Assembly: GCF_008973715.1 (NCBI RefSeq)
Contig: NZ_WBOL01000009.1
Location: forward strand, 87,488 to 151,487
From: Nitrincola schmidtii
Lineage (GTDB): Bacteria > Pseudomonadota > Gammaproteobacteria > Pseudomonadales > Balneatricaceae
Direction: 5' to 3'
Length of the DNA stretch: 64,000 nt
The position numbers and the translations under genes are program-made. Below, piece by piece: positions 39,970-49,482 of this stretch (within the stretch, counting starts at the first letter, position 1; every line of letters begins with the position of its first letter). The notes under the pieces are model-generated. The model saw only the letters and a program-made list of their open reading frames with translations. It had not been told where the DNA came from and ran no database searches.

Positions 39970-41334
39970 TTAAACCGTGTGTAGATACCAGAGATATTCT
40001 AAGTCTGAGATGGTGTGTTCAAACTCGGTTAATTCGTGCTCTTTACAGGCCACAAAGATCTTTAAGAATTTATAGCCTAAGTATTCCAGCATCACGGGCG
40101 AGTCTTCCAGTTCTCTTAACGCATCACGAAGGTTATTGATCAGTGAGGTCTCATGTTGCTCATGCGCATTGCCCACAGTCATATCAGGTGGTTCAATTTT
40201 GTGAGTAATACCAAAATGTATGCCAGATAATACCGCAGCCATTAGTAAGTAGGGGTTAGCGTCAGCACCGGCTATGCGATGTTCAATACGCAGAGCTTCA
40301 GGATCGCCGCCAGGTAAGCGTAATGCCGTGGTACGGTTATCTACACCCCAAGTCGGCGCGCTCGGTACGTAGTATTCTGGGCTAAAGCGACGATAGGAGT
40401 TGATGTTTGGACAAAGCAATGCCATAGCGTCATTCATGGTGGCTAAGAGTCCGCCAACGGCCCAGCGCAGCATGTCGTTGGGTTCTTCAGGATCTCCCGC
40501 AAATATATTCTTGCCATTCTCATCGATTAAGCTGATATGTAAGTGCATACCGCTGCCTGATTGATCATGATAAGGCTTGGCCATGAAGGTGGTGTCCATC
40601 TCATGGTCATAGGCCATGTTCTTGATCAGACGCTTCAGTAAGGTTGCATGATCACAGGATTTTAGTGGATCGTCGACGTGATGTAAGTTCACTTCAAATT
40701 GACCTGGAGCAGACTCGGCAACCAAGGCATCAGCAGGAATATCTTGCTCATGTGCAGCATCTAAAACATCTGCTAGGAACTCTGCGTATTCATCTAAATC
40801 ATCAATGGAGTAAACCTGCACACTGGCGGGACGTTTGCCAGAGATAGGGGATTTAGGTGGTTGCGGTCTTCCTGAGAGGTTTTCTTGGTCAATTAGATAA
40901 AATTCTAGCTCGAAAGCAGTAACAGGTTTTAAGCCAAGCTCACTAAAACGGTCGACAACTTTCTGTAAAACGACGCGTGGATCAGCAAAAAAAGGTGTCT
41001 CACGATCCAGTTCGTACATGCTCATTAATAGCTGTGCCGTGGGTCGCTTTTGCCAAGGTTCCATATTTAGGGTGCCGGGGATAGGAAGGCAAACTCTATC
41101 AGCCTCGCCTATTTCAAGCCCCAAGCCAGTTTCTTCAACGGTTGTACCTTGGATGTTCAGAGCAAATATCGAGGCGGGAAGTGCAACACCTTTTTCGAAA
41201 ACCTTTAGAAGCGATCCAGGGTCGACTCGCTTGCCTCGTACGATGCCATTCATATCGGCAATTAAAAGATCAACAAATTGCAGTTCTGGATGATCCTGCA
41301 AGAAACGCTTGGCGTGTTTAATACCCGAGCCCAT
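39970..41334 (-). CDS. puuA: Gamma-glutamylpolyamine synthetase-like (GS family), copy 1
   Basis: This 454-residue glutamine-synthetase-fold ligase matches PuuA/GlnA3-type enzymes. It has LIADMNGIVRGKRVDP near residue 24, ELEFYLIDQ, SGSGMHLHISL and NSYRRFSPEYYVPSAPTWGVDNR. Such enzymes join glutamate to putrescine or another amine at ATP cost. It is the first gene of a minus-strand unit with the second PuuB-like oxidase and hutC. Because a closer PuuA lies at 42493, this copy may act on a different amine. Confidence 0.84.
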   Translation of the reverse strand: MGSGIKHAKRFLQDHPELQFVDLLIADMNGIVRGKRVDPGSLLKVFEKGVALPASIFALNIQGTTVEETGLGLEIGEADRVCLPIPGTLNMEPWQKRPTAQLLMSMYELDRETPFFADPRVVLQKVVDRFSELGLKPVTAFELEFYLIDQENLSGRPQPPKSPISGKRPASVQVYSIDDLDEYAEFLADVLDAAHEQDIPADALVAESAPGQFEVNLHHVDDPLKSCDHATLLKRLIKNMAYDHEMDTTFMAKPYHDQSGSGMHLHISLIDENGKNIFAGDPEEPNDMLRWAVGGLLATMNDAMALLCPNINSYRRFSPEYYVPSAPTWGVDNRTTALRLPGGDPEALRIEHRIAGADANPYLLMAAVLSGIHFGITHKIEPPDMTVGNAHEQHETSLINNLRDALRELEDSPVMLEYLGYKFLKIFVACKEHELTEFEHTISDLEYLWYLHTV

Positions 41335-41648
41335 AAGGGAAACCTTTGTTTGTCTATTCTAGTTATATGATGACATTGAATCTTGTTATGTCAGCAGTAG
41401 GAGTGGACTCTTATGTCGTAAACCATAAGTTTGTGGCATTAAGAATCCATTAAGGAGTAAATTCTATAAATCAAACCTTGTCAATATCATTCTCAGGCAT
41501 AAAGGGTAGCATTAATGTGAATTGTTTACATTTGAAAAAAAATTTAGCTAATCTTGTGGTAGCCACTTGATAAGCGCTCTGAGTCGCGCTACAAGTTTAT
41601 ACGTTAGTGTAATGAATTTTACTTTCCATTGTCTCAAACAGGAAATTT
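41335..41648. other. Divergent intergenic region puuA copy 1 / puuD
   Basis: This 314-base gap must hold promoters for both directions. I see an inverted repeat CTTATG-N8-CATAAG at 41410-41429, and an AAGGAG (41452-41457) with no start codon after it. A GTGGTAGCCAC palindrome lies closer to puuD. None matches a regulator I can name, and no PuuR gene is in the window. Confidence 0.5.
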
Positions 41649-42473
41649 ATGACAGCCGTTCAACCAAAGCATTCCCTTTCTCTTCCTCTGATCGGTGTGA
41701 ATGCTTGTAGTCAACGTTTACCGGAAAAGCATCCATTTTTTATTGTGGGTGAAAAGTATGTTCGCTCTGTCGCAGAAGGAGCGGGTGGCCTACCTCTGGT
41801 TATTCCAGCGCTAGGTGATCAGATTCCAATCGATCAGTTAGTATCTCAGCTTGATGGATTGTTACTGACGGGTTCACCATCAAATATTGAACCTCACCAT
41901 TACCAAGGTGAGCCCAGTGATCTTGGCTCGGAGCATGATCCCAGCCGTGATGCGACCACTTTGCCATTAGTGAGAGCAGCCGTGGCTGCAGGTGTACCAA
42001 TCTTAGGTATTTGCCGCGGTTTTCAAGAAATGAACGTGGCATTGGGTGGAACATTGCACCAAAAAGTACACGAAGTAGATGGCTATCATGATCATCGTGA
42101 AGACAAAACTACCTCAATCACGGAACAGTACAATGCACTGACACATTCAATAACTATTCAACAAGGGGGTGTTTTAGCCAATATCTGGTCTACTTCTACT
42201 GAGGTCATGGTTAATTCATTACATGGACAAGGTATCAAAGACCTTGCGCCAGGGCTTGAGGTGGAAGCGCGTGCAGATGATGGTTTAATAGAAGCCTTCT
42301 CAGTTAAACATGCTCGTCAATTTGCGTTAGCGGTGCAATGGCATCCAGAGTGGCAATGGCACCCGGGTGAGGGTGTTGGTGAGTTCCCTTTCTATCGGGC
42401 AATTCTGAAAGCCTTCGGTGATGCATGTCGTCAACGTCAGCAACAGCGCTTAGCCAATCAACAAACTGCATAA
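41649..42473 (+). CDS. puuD: Gamma-glutamyl-GABA hydrolase
   Basis: This 274-residue class I glutamine-amidotransferase-like hydrolase cleaves gamma-glutamyl-GABA to GABA and glutamate. The nucleophile Cys is in GICRGFQEMNVALGG (about 118-132), and the His-Glu pair is in QWHPEWQWHPG near residue 233. The ATG has an AGGAAA site. It is 19 bases ahead of the PuuA gene and starts the plus-strand unit puuD-puuA-potFGHI. Confidence 0.94.
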   Translation: MTAVQPKHSLSLPLIGVNACSQRLPEKHPFFIVGEKYVRSVAEGAGGLPLVIPALGDQIPIDQLVSQLDGLLLTGSPSNIEPHHYQGEPSDLGSEHDPSRDATTLPLVRAAVAAGVPILGICRGFQEMNVALGGTLHQKVHEVDGYHDHREDKTTSITEQYNALTHSITIQQGGVLANIWSTSTEVMVNSLHGQGIKDLAPGLEVEARADDGLIEAFSVKHARQFALAVQWHPEWQWHPGEGVGEFPFYRAILKAFGDACRQRQQQRLANQQTA

Positions 42474-42492
42474 TAAGTACGGCTGAATAGTT

Positions 42493-43839
42493 ATGAAAAA
42501 TCTAGAAAATTGGATGAAAGAGAATCAGATCACTGAGATCGAATGCGTAGTCAGTGATATCAATGGTATTGCGCGTGGAAAGATTACCCCCACGAAGAAA
42601 TTTATAGCAGAAAAAGGGATGCGTCTACCTGAAAGTATTTTGCTGCAAACGGTCACGGGTGATTACGTCGAAGATGAAATATACTACGATCTGTTAGACC
42701 CAGCAGATATTGATATGATCTGCCACCCAGATCCTGATGCGGTTTTTATTATTCCTTGGGCTTTAGAACCGACAGCTCAGGTTATTCACGATTGTTATGA
42801 TCGTAATGGTTTGCCGATTCATCTGTCGCCTCGAAATTTACTTAAAAAAATACTGCGTCTTTATGAAGAGCAAGGCTGGCAACCGATTGTGTCTCCAGAA
42901 ATGGAGTTTTACCTGACTAAACGCTGTGAAGATCCAGATTTACCGTTGCAACCACCCATTGGTCGTTCGGGTCGTCAAGAAACGGGTCGTCAATCCTTCT
43001 CCATAGATGCGGCAAATGAGTTTGATCCTTTATTCGAAGATATGTATGACTGGTGCGAGATTCAAGGTTTGGATATCGATACCTTGATTCATGAAGAAGG
43101 TACTGCACAGATGGAAATCAACTTCCGTCACGGCGATCCTTTAGCCCTAGCTGATCAGGTGTTTGTGTTTAAGCGTACCATGCGTGAAGCTGCACTAAAA
43201 CATGATGTAACGGCCACCTTTATGGCCAAGCCGGTCAGTAATGAACCGGGCAGTGCGATGCATATGCATCAAAGTGTTGTCGACATTAATACCGGTAAAT
43301 CTATTTTCTCTGATGAAAATGGCAAAATGAGTGAGTTGTTTTTGCATCATATCGGTGGATTACAGAAATATATTCCTGAAATTCTGCCGTTGTTGGCGCC
43401 CAACGTTAACTCATTCCGTCGCTTCTTGCCGGATACCTCTGCTCCAGTGAACGTTGAATGGGGTCTAGAAAATAGAACTTGTGGTCTAAGAGTTCCTGAT
43501 TCGGATCCACAAAATCGACGAGTAGAAAACCGATTGCCTGGTGCTGATGCCAACGTCTACCTTGCGATTGCAGGAAGTTTGCTGTGTGGCTACCTTGGCA
43601 TGATGAAGAAAATTAATCCATCAGCACCGGTTCAAGGGCGCGCCTACGAGCGAAGAAATCTGCGTCTGCCTTTAACACTTGAAGCGGCATTGGAGCGCAT
43701 GGAACATTCAAAAGTCATTCGTGAATATTTGAGTCCTGAATTTGTCAAAGGGTACATTGCAGTAAAACGTGTTGAGCATGAAAACTTTAAGCAGGTTATT
43801 AGTTCTTGGGAGCGAGAATTTCTGCTGTTGTCTGTCTGA
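42493..43839 (+). CDS. puuA: Gamma-glutamylputrescine synthetase
   Basis: This 448-residue GS-family ligase fits the PuuA family. Diagnostic parts include CVVSDINGIARGKITP near residue 17, MEFYLTK and SAMHMHQSVVD. NSFRRFLPDTSAPVNVEWGLENR is also present. It glutamylates putrescine in the first step of the Puu pathway. It lies directly between puuD and the polyamine uptake genes, so it is the best candidate for the putrescine enzyme of the two copies. Confidence 0.93.
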   Translation: MKNLENWMKENQITEIECVVSDINGIARGKITPTKKFIAEKGMRLPESILLQTVTGDYVEDEIYYDLLDPADIDMICHPDPDAVFIIPWALEPTAQVIHDCYDRNGLPIHLSPRNLLKKILRLYEEQGWQPIVSPEMEFYLTKRCEDPDLPLQPPIGRSGRQETGRQSFSIDAANEFDPLFEDMYDWCEIQGLDIDTLIHEEGTAQMEINFRHGDPLALADQVFVFKRTMREAALKHDVTATFMAKPVSNEPGSAMHMHQSVVDINTGKSIFSDENGKMSELFLHHIGGLQKYIPEILPLLAPNVNSFRRFLPDTSAPVNVEWGLENRTCGLRVPDSDPQNRRVENRLPGADANVYLAIAGSLLCGYLGMMKKINPSAPVQGRAYERRNLRLPLTLEAALERMEHSKVIREYLSPEFVKGYIAVKRVEHENFKQVISSWEREFLLLSV

Positions 43840-43963
43840 TTGAGATATAAAAAAGCAAAAATTTTAAGTTTTTTTTCATTCGGACTATGTTATTTATGTT
43901 GAGAAGTGTTGAAAATGCGTCGCCTTTTTCAGCCTTATTTTTTGAATCAAAAGAGGTGTAACA

Positions 43964-45067
43964 ATGACGGTCAAATACAAAAAAACATTGCTAGCCGCAT
44001 CTGTCGCTTTAGCATTTTCAGCTTCTGTAGCCAATGCTAACGAAGTCAGAATGTATAACTGGTCAGATTACATAGCTGAAGATACGTTTGATAAGTTTAC
44101 CGCTGAAACCGGTATTCGAGTTATTTACGATGTGTTCGATAGTAATGAAGTGCTTGAAGCTGCATTGCTTTCCGGGCGCTCTGGTTATGATCTAGTGGTG
44201 CCATCTAACCACTATTTAACCAAGCAGATTAGCGCTGGTGCTTTCGTTGAGCTGGATCACAGTAAACTAACCAATCTTGGTAATTTAAACCCTGATCTAA
44301 TGAAAACTCTTGAGGATGTAGATCCGGGTAGTCGCTACTCTGTACCTTACCTTTGGGGAACCAACGGTATGGGTTATAACGAGGGTCGCGTTTTAGCAAT
44401 TTTGGGTGACGATGCCCCTGTAGATTCTTGGGCGCTGATGTTTGACCCTGAAGTGACAGCAAAGCTTGCAGCCGGTGGCTGTGGTATCAGTATGCTCGAC
44501 TCGGGTGATGAAATGTTGCCTGCTGCGATGGCTTATTTAGGTCTAAACCCAAATAGCAACGAAGCCGACGATTTTGCTGCTGCCGCCGCAGTGATCAGTT
44601 CGGTTCAGCCACATGTGACTTATTTCCACTCTTCTCGTTATATCTCTGACTTAGCCAATGGCGATATCTGTGTAGCGGCAGGCTATTCAGGCGATATTTT
44701 GCAAGCAGCTGAGCGTGCAGAAGAAGCGGGTAATGGTAATGTCATCATGTACACTATCCCGAAAGAAGGTGCTGCACTCTGGTTTGATATGTTAGCGATT
44801 CCAGAAGGCGCGCCAAACGTTGAGAATGCACATACGCTTATTAACTTCTTATTGCGTCCTGAAATTATTGCCGACATTACCAATTACGTTTGGTACGCAA
44901 ACCCTAACTCTGCAGCAGATGAATTCGTTGATCCAGATATCCTAAGCGACGAATCTATCTATCCAACAGCGGAAGTTAAAGAAAACCTATACTTAGCCAA
45001 AGAACGTCCTCTTGATACACAACGTATCATTACACGTACTTGGAACCGAGTGAAATCGGGTCGTTAA
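43964..45067 (+). CDS. potF: Putrescine/polyamine-binding protein
   Basis: This 367-residue periplasmic binding protein has a signal peptide (AASVALAFSASVANA, then NEVRMYNWSDYI). YNWSDYIAEDTFDKFTAETG and VPSNHYLTKQI are typical of PotF-type proteins that bind putrescine. An AGAGGTG ribosome site is present. It is separated from potG by a terminator-like hairpin, which would give more binding protein than transporter. The pathway genes next to it support putrescine as the ligand. Confidence 0.92.
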   Translation: MTVKYKKTLLAASVALAFSASVANANEVRMYNWSDYIAEDTFDKFTAETGIRVIYDVFDSNEVLEAALLSGRSGYDLVVPSNHYLTKQISAGAFVELDHSKLTNLGNLNPDLMKTLEDVDPGSRYSVPYLWGTNGMGYNEGRVLAILGDDAPVDSWALMFDPEVTAKLAAGGCGISMLDSGDEMLPAAMAYLGLNPNSNEADDFAAAAAVISSVQPHVTYFHSSRYISDLANGDICVAAGYSGDILQAAERAEEAGNGNVIMYTIPKEGAALWFDMLAIPEGAPNVENAHTLINFLLRPEIIADITNYVWYANPNSAADEFVDPDILSDESIYPTAEVKENLYLAKERPLDTQRIITRTWNRVKSGR

Positions 45068-45078
45068 CAGCTATGCAG

Positions 45079-45104
45079 GACCGCCAGACCTCTGGCGGTC
45101 TTTT
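45079..45104 (+). terminator. Partial terminator between potF and potG
   Basis: GACCGCCAG pairs perfectly with CTGGCGGTC over a 4-base loop, followed by TTTT. It lies 12 bases after the potF stop and within the operon. Confidence 0.8.
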
Positions 45105-45133
45105 CAATTCTGTCACCACAGGAGGTTTGGCGG

Positions 45134-46279
45134 ATGCCGGGTGTCTCTGAAGCTTTAAAAACTGAACCTATACAGCAAGTAGCAAAATCCAAAGAAGTAC
45201 TATTACGTATAGAAGGTGTCAGCAAACTCTTTGATGATGTATTAGCCGTTGATAATGTCAGTGTTGATATTCATCGTGGTGAGATCTTTGCTTTACTGGG
45301 TGGCTCTGGTTCAGGTAAATCAACTTTGCTTAGAATGTTGGCTGGCTTTGAGAAGCCTAGTGAAGGAAAAATCCTTCTCGATGGCAAAGATATCACTGAT
45401 ATGCCGCCCTACGAGCGACCTATCAATATGATGTTTCAGTCCTATGCGCTATTTCCTCATATGACCGTGGAACAAAATATTGCCTTTGGACTCAAGCAAG
45501 ACAAAATCCCCAAAGCAGAAATTCAACAGCGTGTTGCTGAAATGCTCCGTTTGGTGAAGATGGAAAAGTACGCTAAACGACGCCCAATGCAACTCTCGGG
45601 CGGTCAGCGTCAACGTGTCGCTCTAGCACGCTCTTTAGCAAAAAGGCCAAAACTACTTTTACTCGATGAGCCTATGGGGGCGTTGGATAAAAAGTTACGA
45701 ACTGAAATGCAACTCGAAGTCGTCGATATTCTTGAAAAAGTAGGAGTGACCTGCGTTCTTGTAACGCATGATCAAGAAGAAGCCATGACGATGGCCAGTC
45801 GTATTGCCATCATGTCTGAGGGTTGGATTGCTCAAATAGGTTCACCTATTGATATATACGAGAGCCCTAACAGCCGCATGATTGCTGAGTTTATTGGTTC
45901 GGTTAATATCTTTGAATGCCAAATTCAAGAAGATGAAGCGGATAGCTTAACACTGCATTCACCTGAACTTGATGCGCCTGTGTACATCGGTCATGGGGTA
46001 AGTACCCGTGCAGAAAGCGAATCAGCCATGGTTGCTCTTCGTCCTGAAAAGACCTTAATGACCCGTGATAAGCCTGATTCAGATGTTAACTGGTCTTCTG
46101 GTAAAGTGCATGATATTGCTTATTTAGGAGGAACCTCTGTTTACTACGTTAAGCTAAGTTCTGGTCGTATTGTGCAGGCTAGCATCGCAAATACAGAAAG
46201 ACGGGGTGATCGACCAACATGGGATGATCCTGTTTACATCAGCTGGGATGATTACGCCCCAGTGGTTCTGTGGGACTAA
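45134..46279 (+). CDS. potG: Polyamine ABC transporter ATPase
   Basis: This 381-residue ATPase has Walker A GGSGSGKST (about 55-63), the Q loop at MMFQSYALFPHM, signature LSGGQRQR and Walker B LLLLDEPMGALD. The C-terminal part is a TOBE-like domain. It energises PotHI. The gene is close-packed with potH (3-base gap). Confidence 0.93.
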   Translation: MPGVSEALKTEPIQQVAKSKEVLLRIEGVSKLFDDVLAVDNVSVDIHRGEIFALLGGSGSGKSTLLRMLAGFEKPSEGKILLDGKDITDMPPYERPINMMFQSYALFPHMTVEQNIAFGLKQDKIPKAEIQQRVAEMLRLVKMEKYAKRRPMQLSGGQRQRVALARSLAKRPKLLLLDEPMGALDKKLRTEMQLEVVDILEKVGVTCVLVTHDQEEAMTMASRIAIMSEGWIAQIGSPIDIYESPNSRMIAEFIGSVNIFECQIQEDEADSLTLHSPELDAPVYIGHGVSTRAESESAMVALRPEKTLMTRDKPDSDVNWSSGKVHDIAYLGGTSVYYVKLSSGRIVQASIANTERRGDRPTWDDPVYISWDDYAPVVLWD

Positions 46280-46282
46280 ATT

Positions 46283-47206
46283 ATGATTAGCCAACAAAAA
46301 ATAGTAGAAAGGCTACGACGACTAATTCCAAGTGGTCGAATGATAGTATTTAGTATTCCATTTATTTGGTTACTACTGTTTTTCTTGATGCCATTTGCAT
46401 TGGTTTTAAAGATTAGTTTTTCTAATGCTGTTATTGCGATACCTCCCTATCAACCAGTGTTTACCTATATTAATGACACCATCACCTTAGTGTTGAATCT
46501 AGGTAACTACTTGTTTTTGGCCTCAGATAGCTTGTATGTAGAAGCCTATTGGGGCTCTATCAAGATCGCAACGATGGCTACTATACTCTGCCTTTTGATA
46601 GGCTATCCGATGGCTTACGCAATGGCGCGAGCGCCGTTGCAACTGCAATTAGTGTTGTTGTTATTGATCATGTTGCCGTCATGGACCTCTTTCCTTATCC
46701 GTGTTTATGCCTGGATGGGGATTTTGAGTAACCAAGGATTATTGAATAACTTTTTACTTTGGTTAGGGGTAATCAAAGAACCTTTGCGCATTATGAATAC
46801 CAATATTGCCGTTATCATTGGTATTGTTTATGCCTATCTACCCTTTATGATTCTGCCTCTATACGCCAACTTAACCAAAATGGATATGAGTTTGATTGAG
46901 GCGGCATCCGATCTAGGATCTCGAAAAATTAATACTTTTTGGCGCATTACGTTGCCGCTGTCTAAAGGTGGGATAATCGCAGGTTCAATGTTGGTATTTA
47001 TTCCAGCCGTGGGTGAGTTCGTTATACCCGAACTGCTGGGTGGCCCAAATACCTTGATGATCGGTAAAGTTCTTTGGGAGGAGTTCTTCAATAATCGTGA
47101 TTGGCCGGTTGCTTCGGCATTGGCAGTAGTGATGCTGGGATTGTTGATCATACCAATCATTTTCTTCCATCGTGCTCAGGCAAAGGAGTTGGAAAAGAAT
47201 GGCTAG
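46283..47206 (+). CDS. potH: Polyamine ABC transporter permease
   Basis: This 307-residue permease has six predicted helices and the EAA-type loop LIEAASDLGSRKINTFWRITLPLSKGG (about 202-228) that meets the ATPase. It pairs with PotI. It overlaps potI by 8 bases. Confidence 0.92.
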   Translation: MISQQKIVERLRRLIPSGRMIVFSIPFIWLLLFFLMPFALVLKISFSNAVIAIPPYQPVFTYINDTITLVLNLGNYLFLASDSLYVEAYWGSIKIATMATILCLLIGYPMAYAMARAPLQLQLVLLLLIMLPSWTSFLIRVYAWMGILSNQGLLNNFLLWLGVIKEPLRIMNTNIAVIIGIVYAYLPFMILPLYANLTKMDMSLIEAASDLGSRKINTFWRITLPLSKGGIIAGSMLVFIPAVGEFVIPELLGGPNTLMIGKVLWEEFFNNRDWPVASALAVVMLGLLIIPIIFFHRAQAKELEKNG

Positions 47207-48032
47207 ATTACGCAATGTTAGCTTTTCCACGGTGATGCTAGTAATTGGGTTGTTATTTCTCTACATCCCGATGGTTATCCTAATCATTTACTCGTTCAAC
47301 TCATCAAGATTGGTGACCGTGTGGGCGGGATTTTCGACACGCTGGTATTTAGAGCTTCTTAGAGATCAACAGCTTCTTTCTGCGGTTTGGATGAGTTTGC
47401 GTATCGCATTTTACTCAGCAACCATGGCAGTGTGCATTGGAACACTGGCGGCCTTTGTGATGACTCGTTTCAGTCGTTTCCGTGGGCGTACCATGCTCTC
47501 TAGCATGATTACAGCACCACTGGTTATGCCTGAAGTGATCACCGGTTTGTCCTTGCTGTTGCTATTTGTACATATGGCGCAAATTATTGGCTGGCCAGCG
47601 GATCGCGGTATGGTCACCATCTGGATAGCTCATACTACCTTCTGTAGTGCTTACGTAGCTGTAGTGGTTTCATCGAGGCTACGAGAGTTAGATATGTCGA
47701 TTGAAGAAGCGGCGTTGGACTTAGGGGCAACGCCTTTTAAAACCTTCTTCTTAATCACCATTCCTGTGATTACCCCAGCATTGATTGCTGGTTGGTTGTT
47801 GGCGTTTACCTTGTCACTTGATGATCTCGTTATTGCCAGCTTCGTCTCGGGACCGGGAGCATCGACCCTGCCTATGGTGGTGTTTTCTTCGGTTCGCTTA
47901 GGGGTATCACCCAAGATCAACGCCCTTGCGACACTGATTATCTTAGCAGTCTCTCTAGTGGCCTTTATCGCTTGGTACATGATGCGGCGTGCAGAAGAAA
48001 AAAGGCGAAAACCTTTGCCTGATGGTGAATAG
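47199..48032 (+). CDS. potI: Polyamine ABC transporter permease
   Basis: This 277-residue second permease has the EAA loop SIEEAALDLGATPFKTFFLITIPV. The ATG at 47199 lies inside the potH stop (ATGGCTAG), the expected coupled start; an earlier ATG-like start would overlap potH further. It ends before a strong bidirectional terminator, closing the puuD-puuA-potFGHI unit. Confidence 0.93.
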   Translation: MARLRNVSFSTVMLVIGLLFLYIPMVILIIYSFNSSRLVTVWAGFSTRWYLELLRDQQLLSAVWMSLRIAFYSATMAVCIGTLAAFVMTRFSRFRGRTMLSSMITAPLVMPEVITGLSLLLLFVHMAQIIGWPADRGMVTIWIAHTTFCSAYVAVVVSSRLRELDMSIEEAALDLGATPFKTFFLITIPVITPALIAGWLLAFTLSLDDLVIASFVSGPGASTLPMVVFSSVRLGVSPKINALATLIILAVSLVAFIAWYMMRRAEEKRRKPLPDGE

Positions 48033-48045
48033 AAGTTGAAGGCTT

Positions 48046-48083
48046 AAAAACCCCGAACATCAAGATGACGTTCGGGGTTTTTT
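48046..48083. terminator. Bidirectional terminator potI / yggX
   Basis: AAAAACCCCGAAC and GTTCGGGGTTTTTT are perfect complements, with T-rich tails on both strands, between convergent genes. Confidence 0.93.
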
Positions 48084-48112
48084 GTTTTTATGGTGTAGAG
48101 TTTGATTATTGT

Positions 48113-48388
48113 TTACTTCTCTGAAGGTGGAACGTAGCCTTCAGCTTGTTCGAACGATTCATTCGATAAAAACTTTTGCATCTGCTCCTGCAAAAATTTA
48201 CGGCTAGCAGGGTCCATCATATTCAGATGTTTTTCATTAATGAGCATGGTTTGATGGTCCGTCCATTCTTGCCAGGCTTTTTTGGATACGGTGTCAAAAA
48301 TTTTTTGACCTAGAGGACCTGGATAAGGAGGTTTATCAAGCCCTTCTAGCGTTTCTTGGTACTTCTGACAGAATACGGTACGGGTCAT
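48113..48388 (-). CDS. yggX: Iron-trafficking oxidative damage protection protein
   Basis: This 91-residue cytoplasmic protein matches Ygg[23 protein letters not shown], then [31 protein letters not shown]. YggX protects iron-sulfur proteins and is linked to Fe(II) handling. Its ATG overlaps the mutY stop (ATGA), and mutY-yggX order is conserved in gammaproteobacteria. MutY carries a Fe-S cluster, which fits the pairing. Confidence 0.94.
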   Translation of the reverse strand: MTRTVFCQKYQETLEGLDKPPYPGPLGQKIFDTVSKKAWQEWTDHQTMLINEKHLNMMDPASRKFLQEQMQKFLSNESFEQAEGYVPPSEK

Positions 48389-49482
48389 GGAGTCTCCTGA
48401 TTTATGTCTTTATTGGCGAATTGATCTAACAGTTTCTTTATCGGTGCCGCTAGACCTAAAGCTTGTTTGGGTTGGGCAATGTTATACCAGACTGCGTCAG
48501 TTGCTTCCATGATTCCAGAGCTATCTTGAAACTCATGCTGCTGCAAGTCATCAAGGAAGTAGACCTCAGGGGTAATCTGCAATCGAAAATGGCTAAACGT
48601 ATGAATGAAGCTAGGCATCACTAGGTTGGGTTGTTCAGGGAGCAATATCCCCTCCTGATTTAAGCTTTGTTGTTCAGGTAGGCTCCAAAGCCCACCCCAA
48701 ATTCCGCTAGGGGGTCTTTTTTGTAAATACACCTCCCCTGCTGAATTGCACAGAATCGTCAGTGTGACCGATTTTAAAGGAGCTGTTTTTTTCGGCTTAG
48801 GTGAGGGTATTTTATCGGTCAACCCTTTTGCTAACGCTTGGCAACTTTCCTCTAGAGGGCATAACAGACAGGATGGCTTACTGCGCCGACATATCGTAGC
48901 GCCGAGATCCATAATGGCTTGAGTGTAATCCCCTGCTCGCTTTTCAGGCGTGTGATATTCAGCTAATTCCCAGAGTTGTTTTTGCGTTGCCGTTTCACCA
49001 GTCCACGTTTCGATGGCATGATATCTGGCCAGTACACGTTTAACGTTACCGTCTAAGATAGCCGTCGGTTGTTGATGACAAATAGATAAAATGGCAGCCG
49101 CTGTGGAGCGTCCAATGCCAGGTAAGGTTTGAAGCGCTTCTAAGGTTTCAGGAAAAATACCTTGGTACACCTCAACAACCTGTTGAGCGGCTTTATGCAG
49201 ATTACGAGCTCTTGCGTAGTAACCTAAGCCAGTCCATAGGTGAAGGACTTCATCAATAGGTGCCGCTGCAAGCGATTCAACACAGGGGAATGTACTGATA
49301 AACCGCTGGTAATAAGGAATAACGGTGGTTACCTGAGTTTGTTGTAGCATGATCTCAGATATCCACACGGGATAAGGAGACTTATCAACTTGCCAGGGTA
49401 GATCATGCCTGCCGTGCTGATCATACCAACTCAGCAAGGCAGAATGTATCGGTTTAACTAAGACTGGATTCATAGAGGTCAT
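48385..49482 (-). CDS. mutY: A/G-specific adenine glycosylase
   Basis: This 365-residue base-excision glycosylase removes adenine paired with 8-oxoguanine. The catalytic Glu is in [12 protein letters not shown]. The helix-hairpin-helix is [16 protein letters not shown], with catalytic Asp in [14 protein letters not shown] 4Fe-4S cluster is formed by C-X6-C-X2-C-X5-C ([17 protein letters not shown]). The C-terminal NUDIX-like domain senses 8-oxoG. Its start overlaps the asmA-like stop (TAATG). Confidence 0.95.
   Translation of the reverse strand: MTSMNPVLVKPIHSALLSWYDQHGRHDLPWQVDKSPYPVWISEIMLQQTQVTTVIPYYQRFISTFPCVESLAAAPIDEVLHLWTGLGYYARARNLHKAAQQVVEVYQGIFPETLEALQTLPGIGRSTAAAILSICHQQPTAILDGNVKRVLARYHAIETWTGETATQKQLWELAEYHTPEKRAGDYTQAIMDLGATICRRSKPSCLLCPLEESCQALAKGLTDKIPSPKPKKTAPLKSVTLTILCNSAGEVYLQKRPPSGIWGGLWSLPEQQSLNQEGILLPEQPNLVMPSFIHTFSHFRLQITPEVYFLDDLQQHEFQDSSGIMEATDAVWYNIAQPKQALGLAAPIKKLLDQFANKDINQETP

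Noticed and set aside
41431..41450. TGGCA-containing stretch as a second sigma-54 promoter for puuD
   Set aside because: The -12 TTGC element is missing at the needed spacing.
41452..41460. AAGGAG motif as the start of a hidden small gene
   Set aside because: No ATG, GTG or TTG follows at a usable distance with an open frame.
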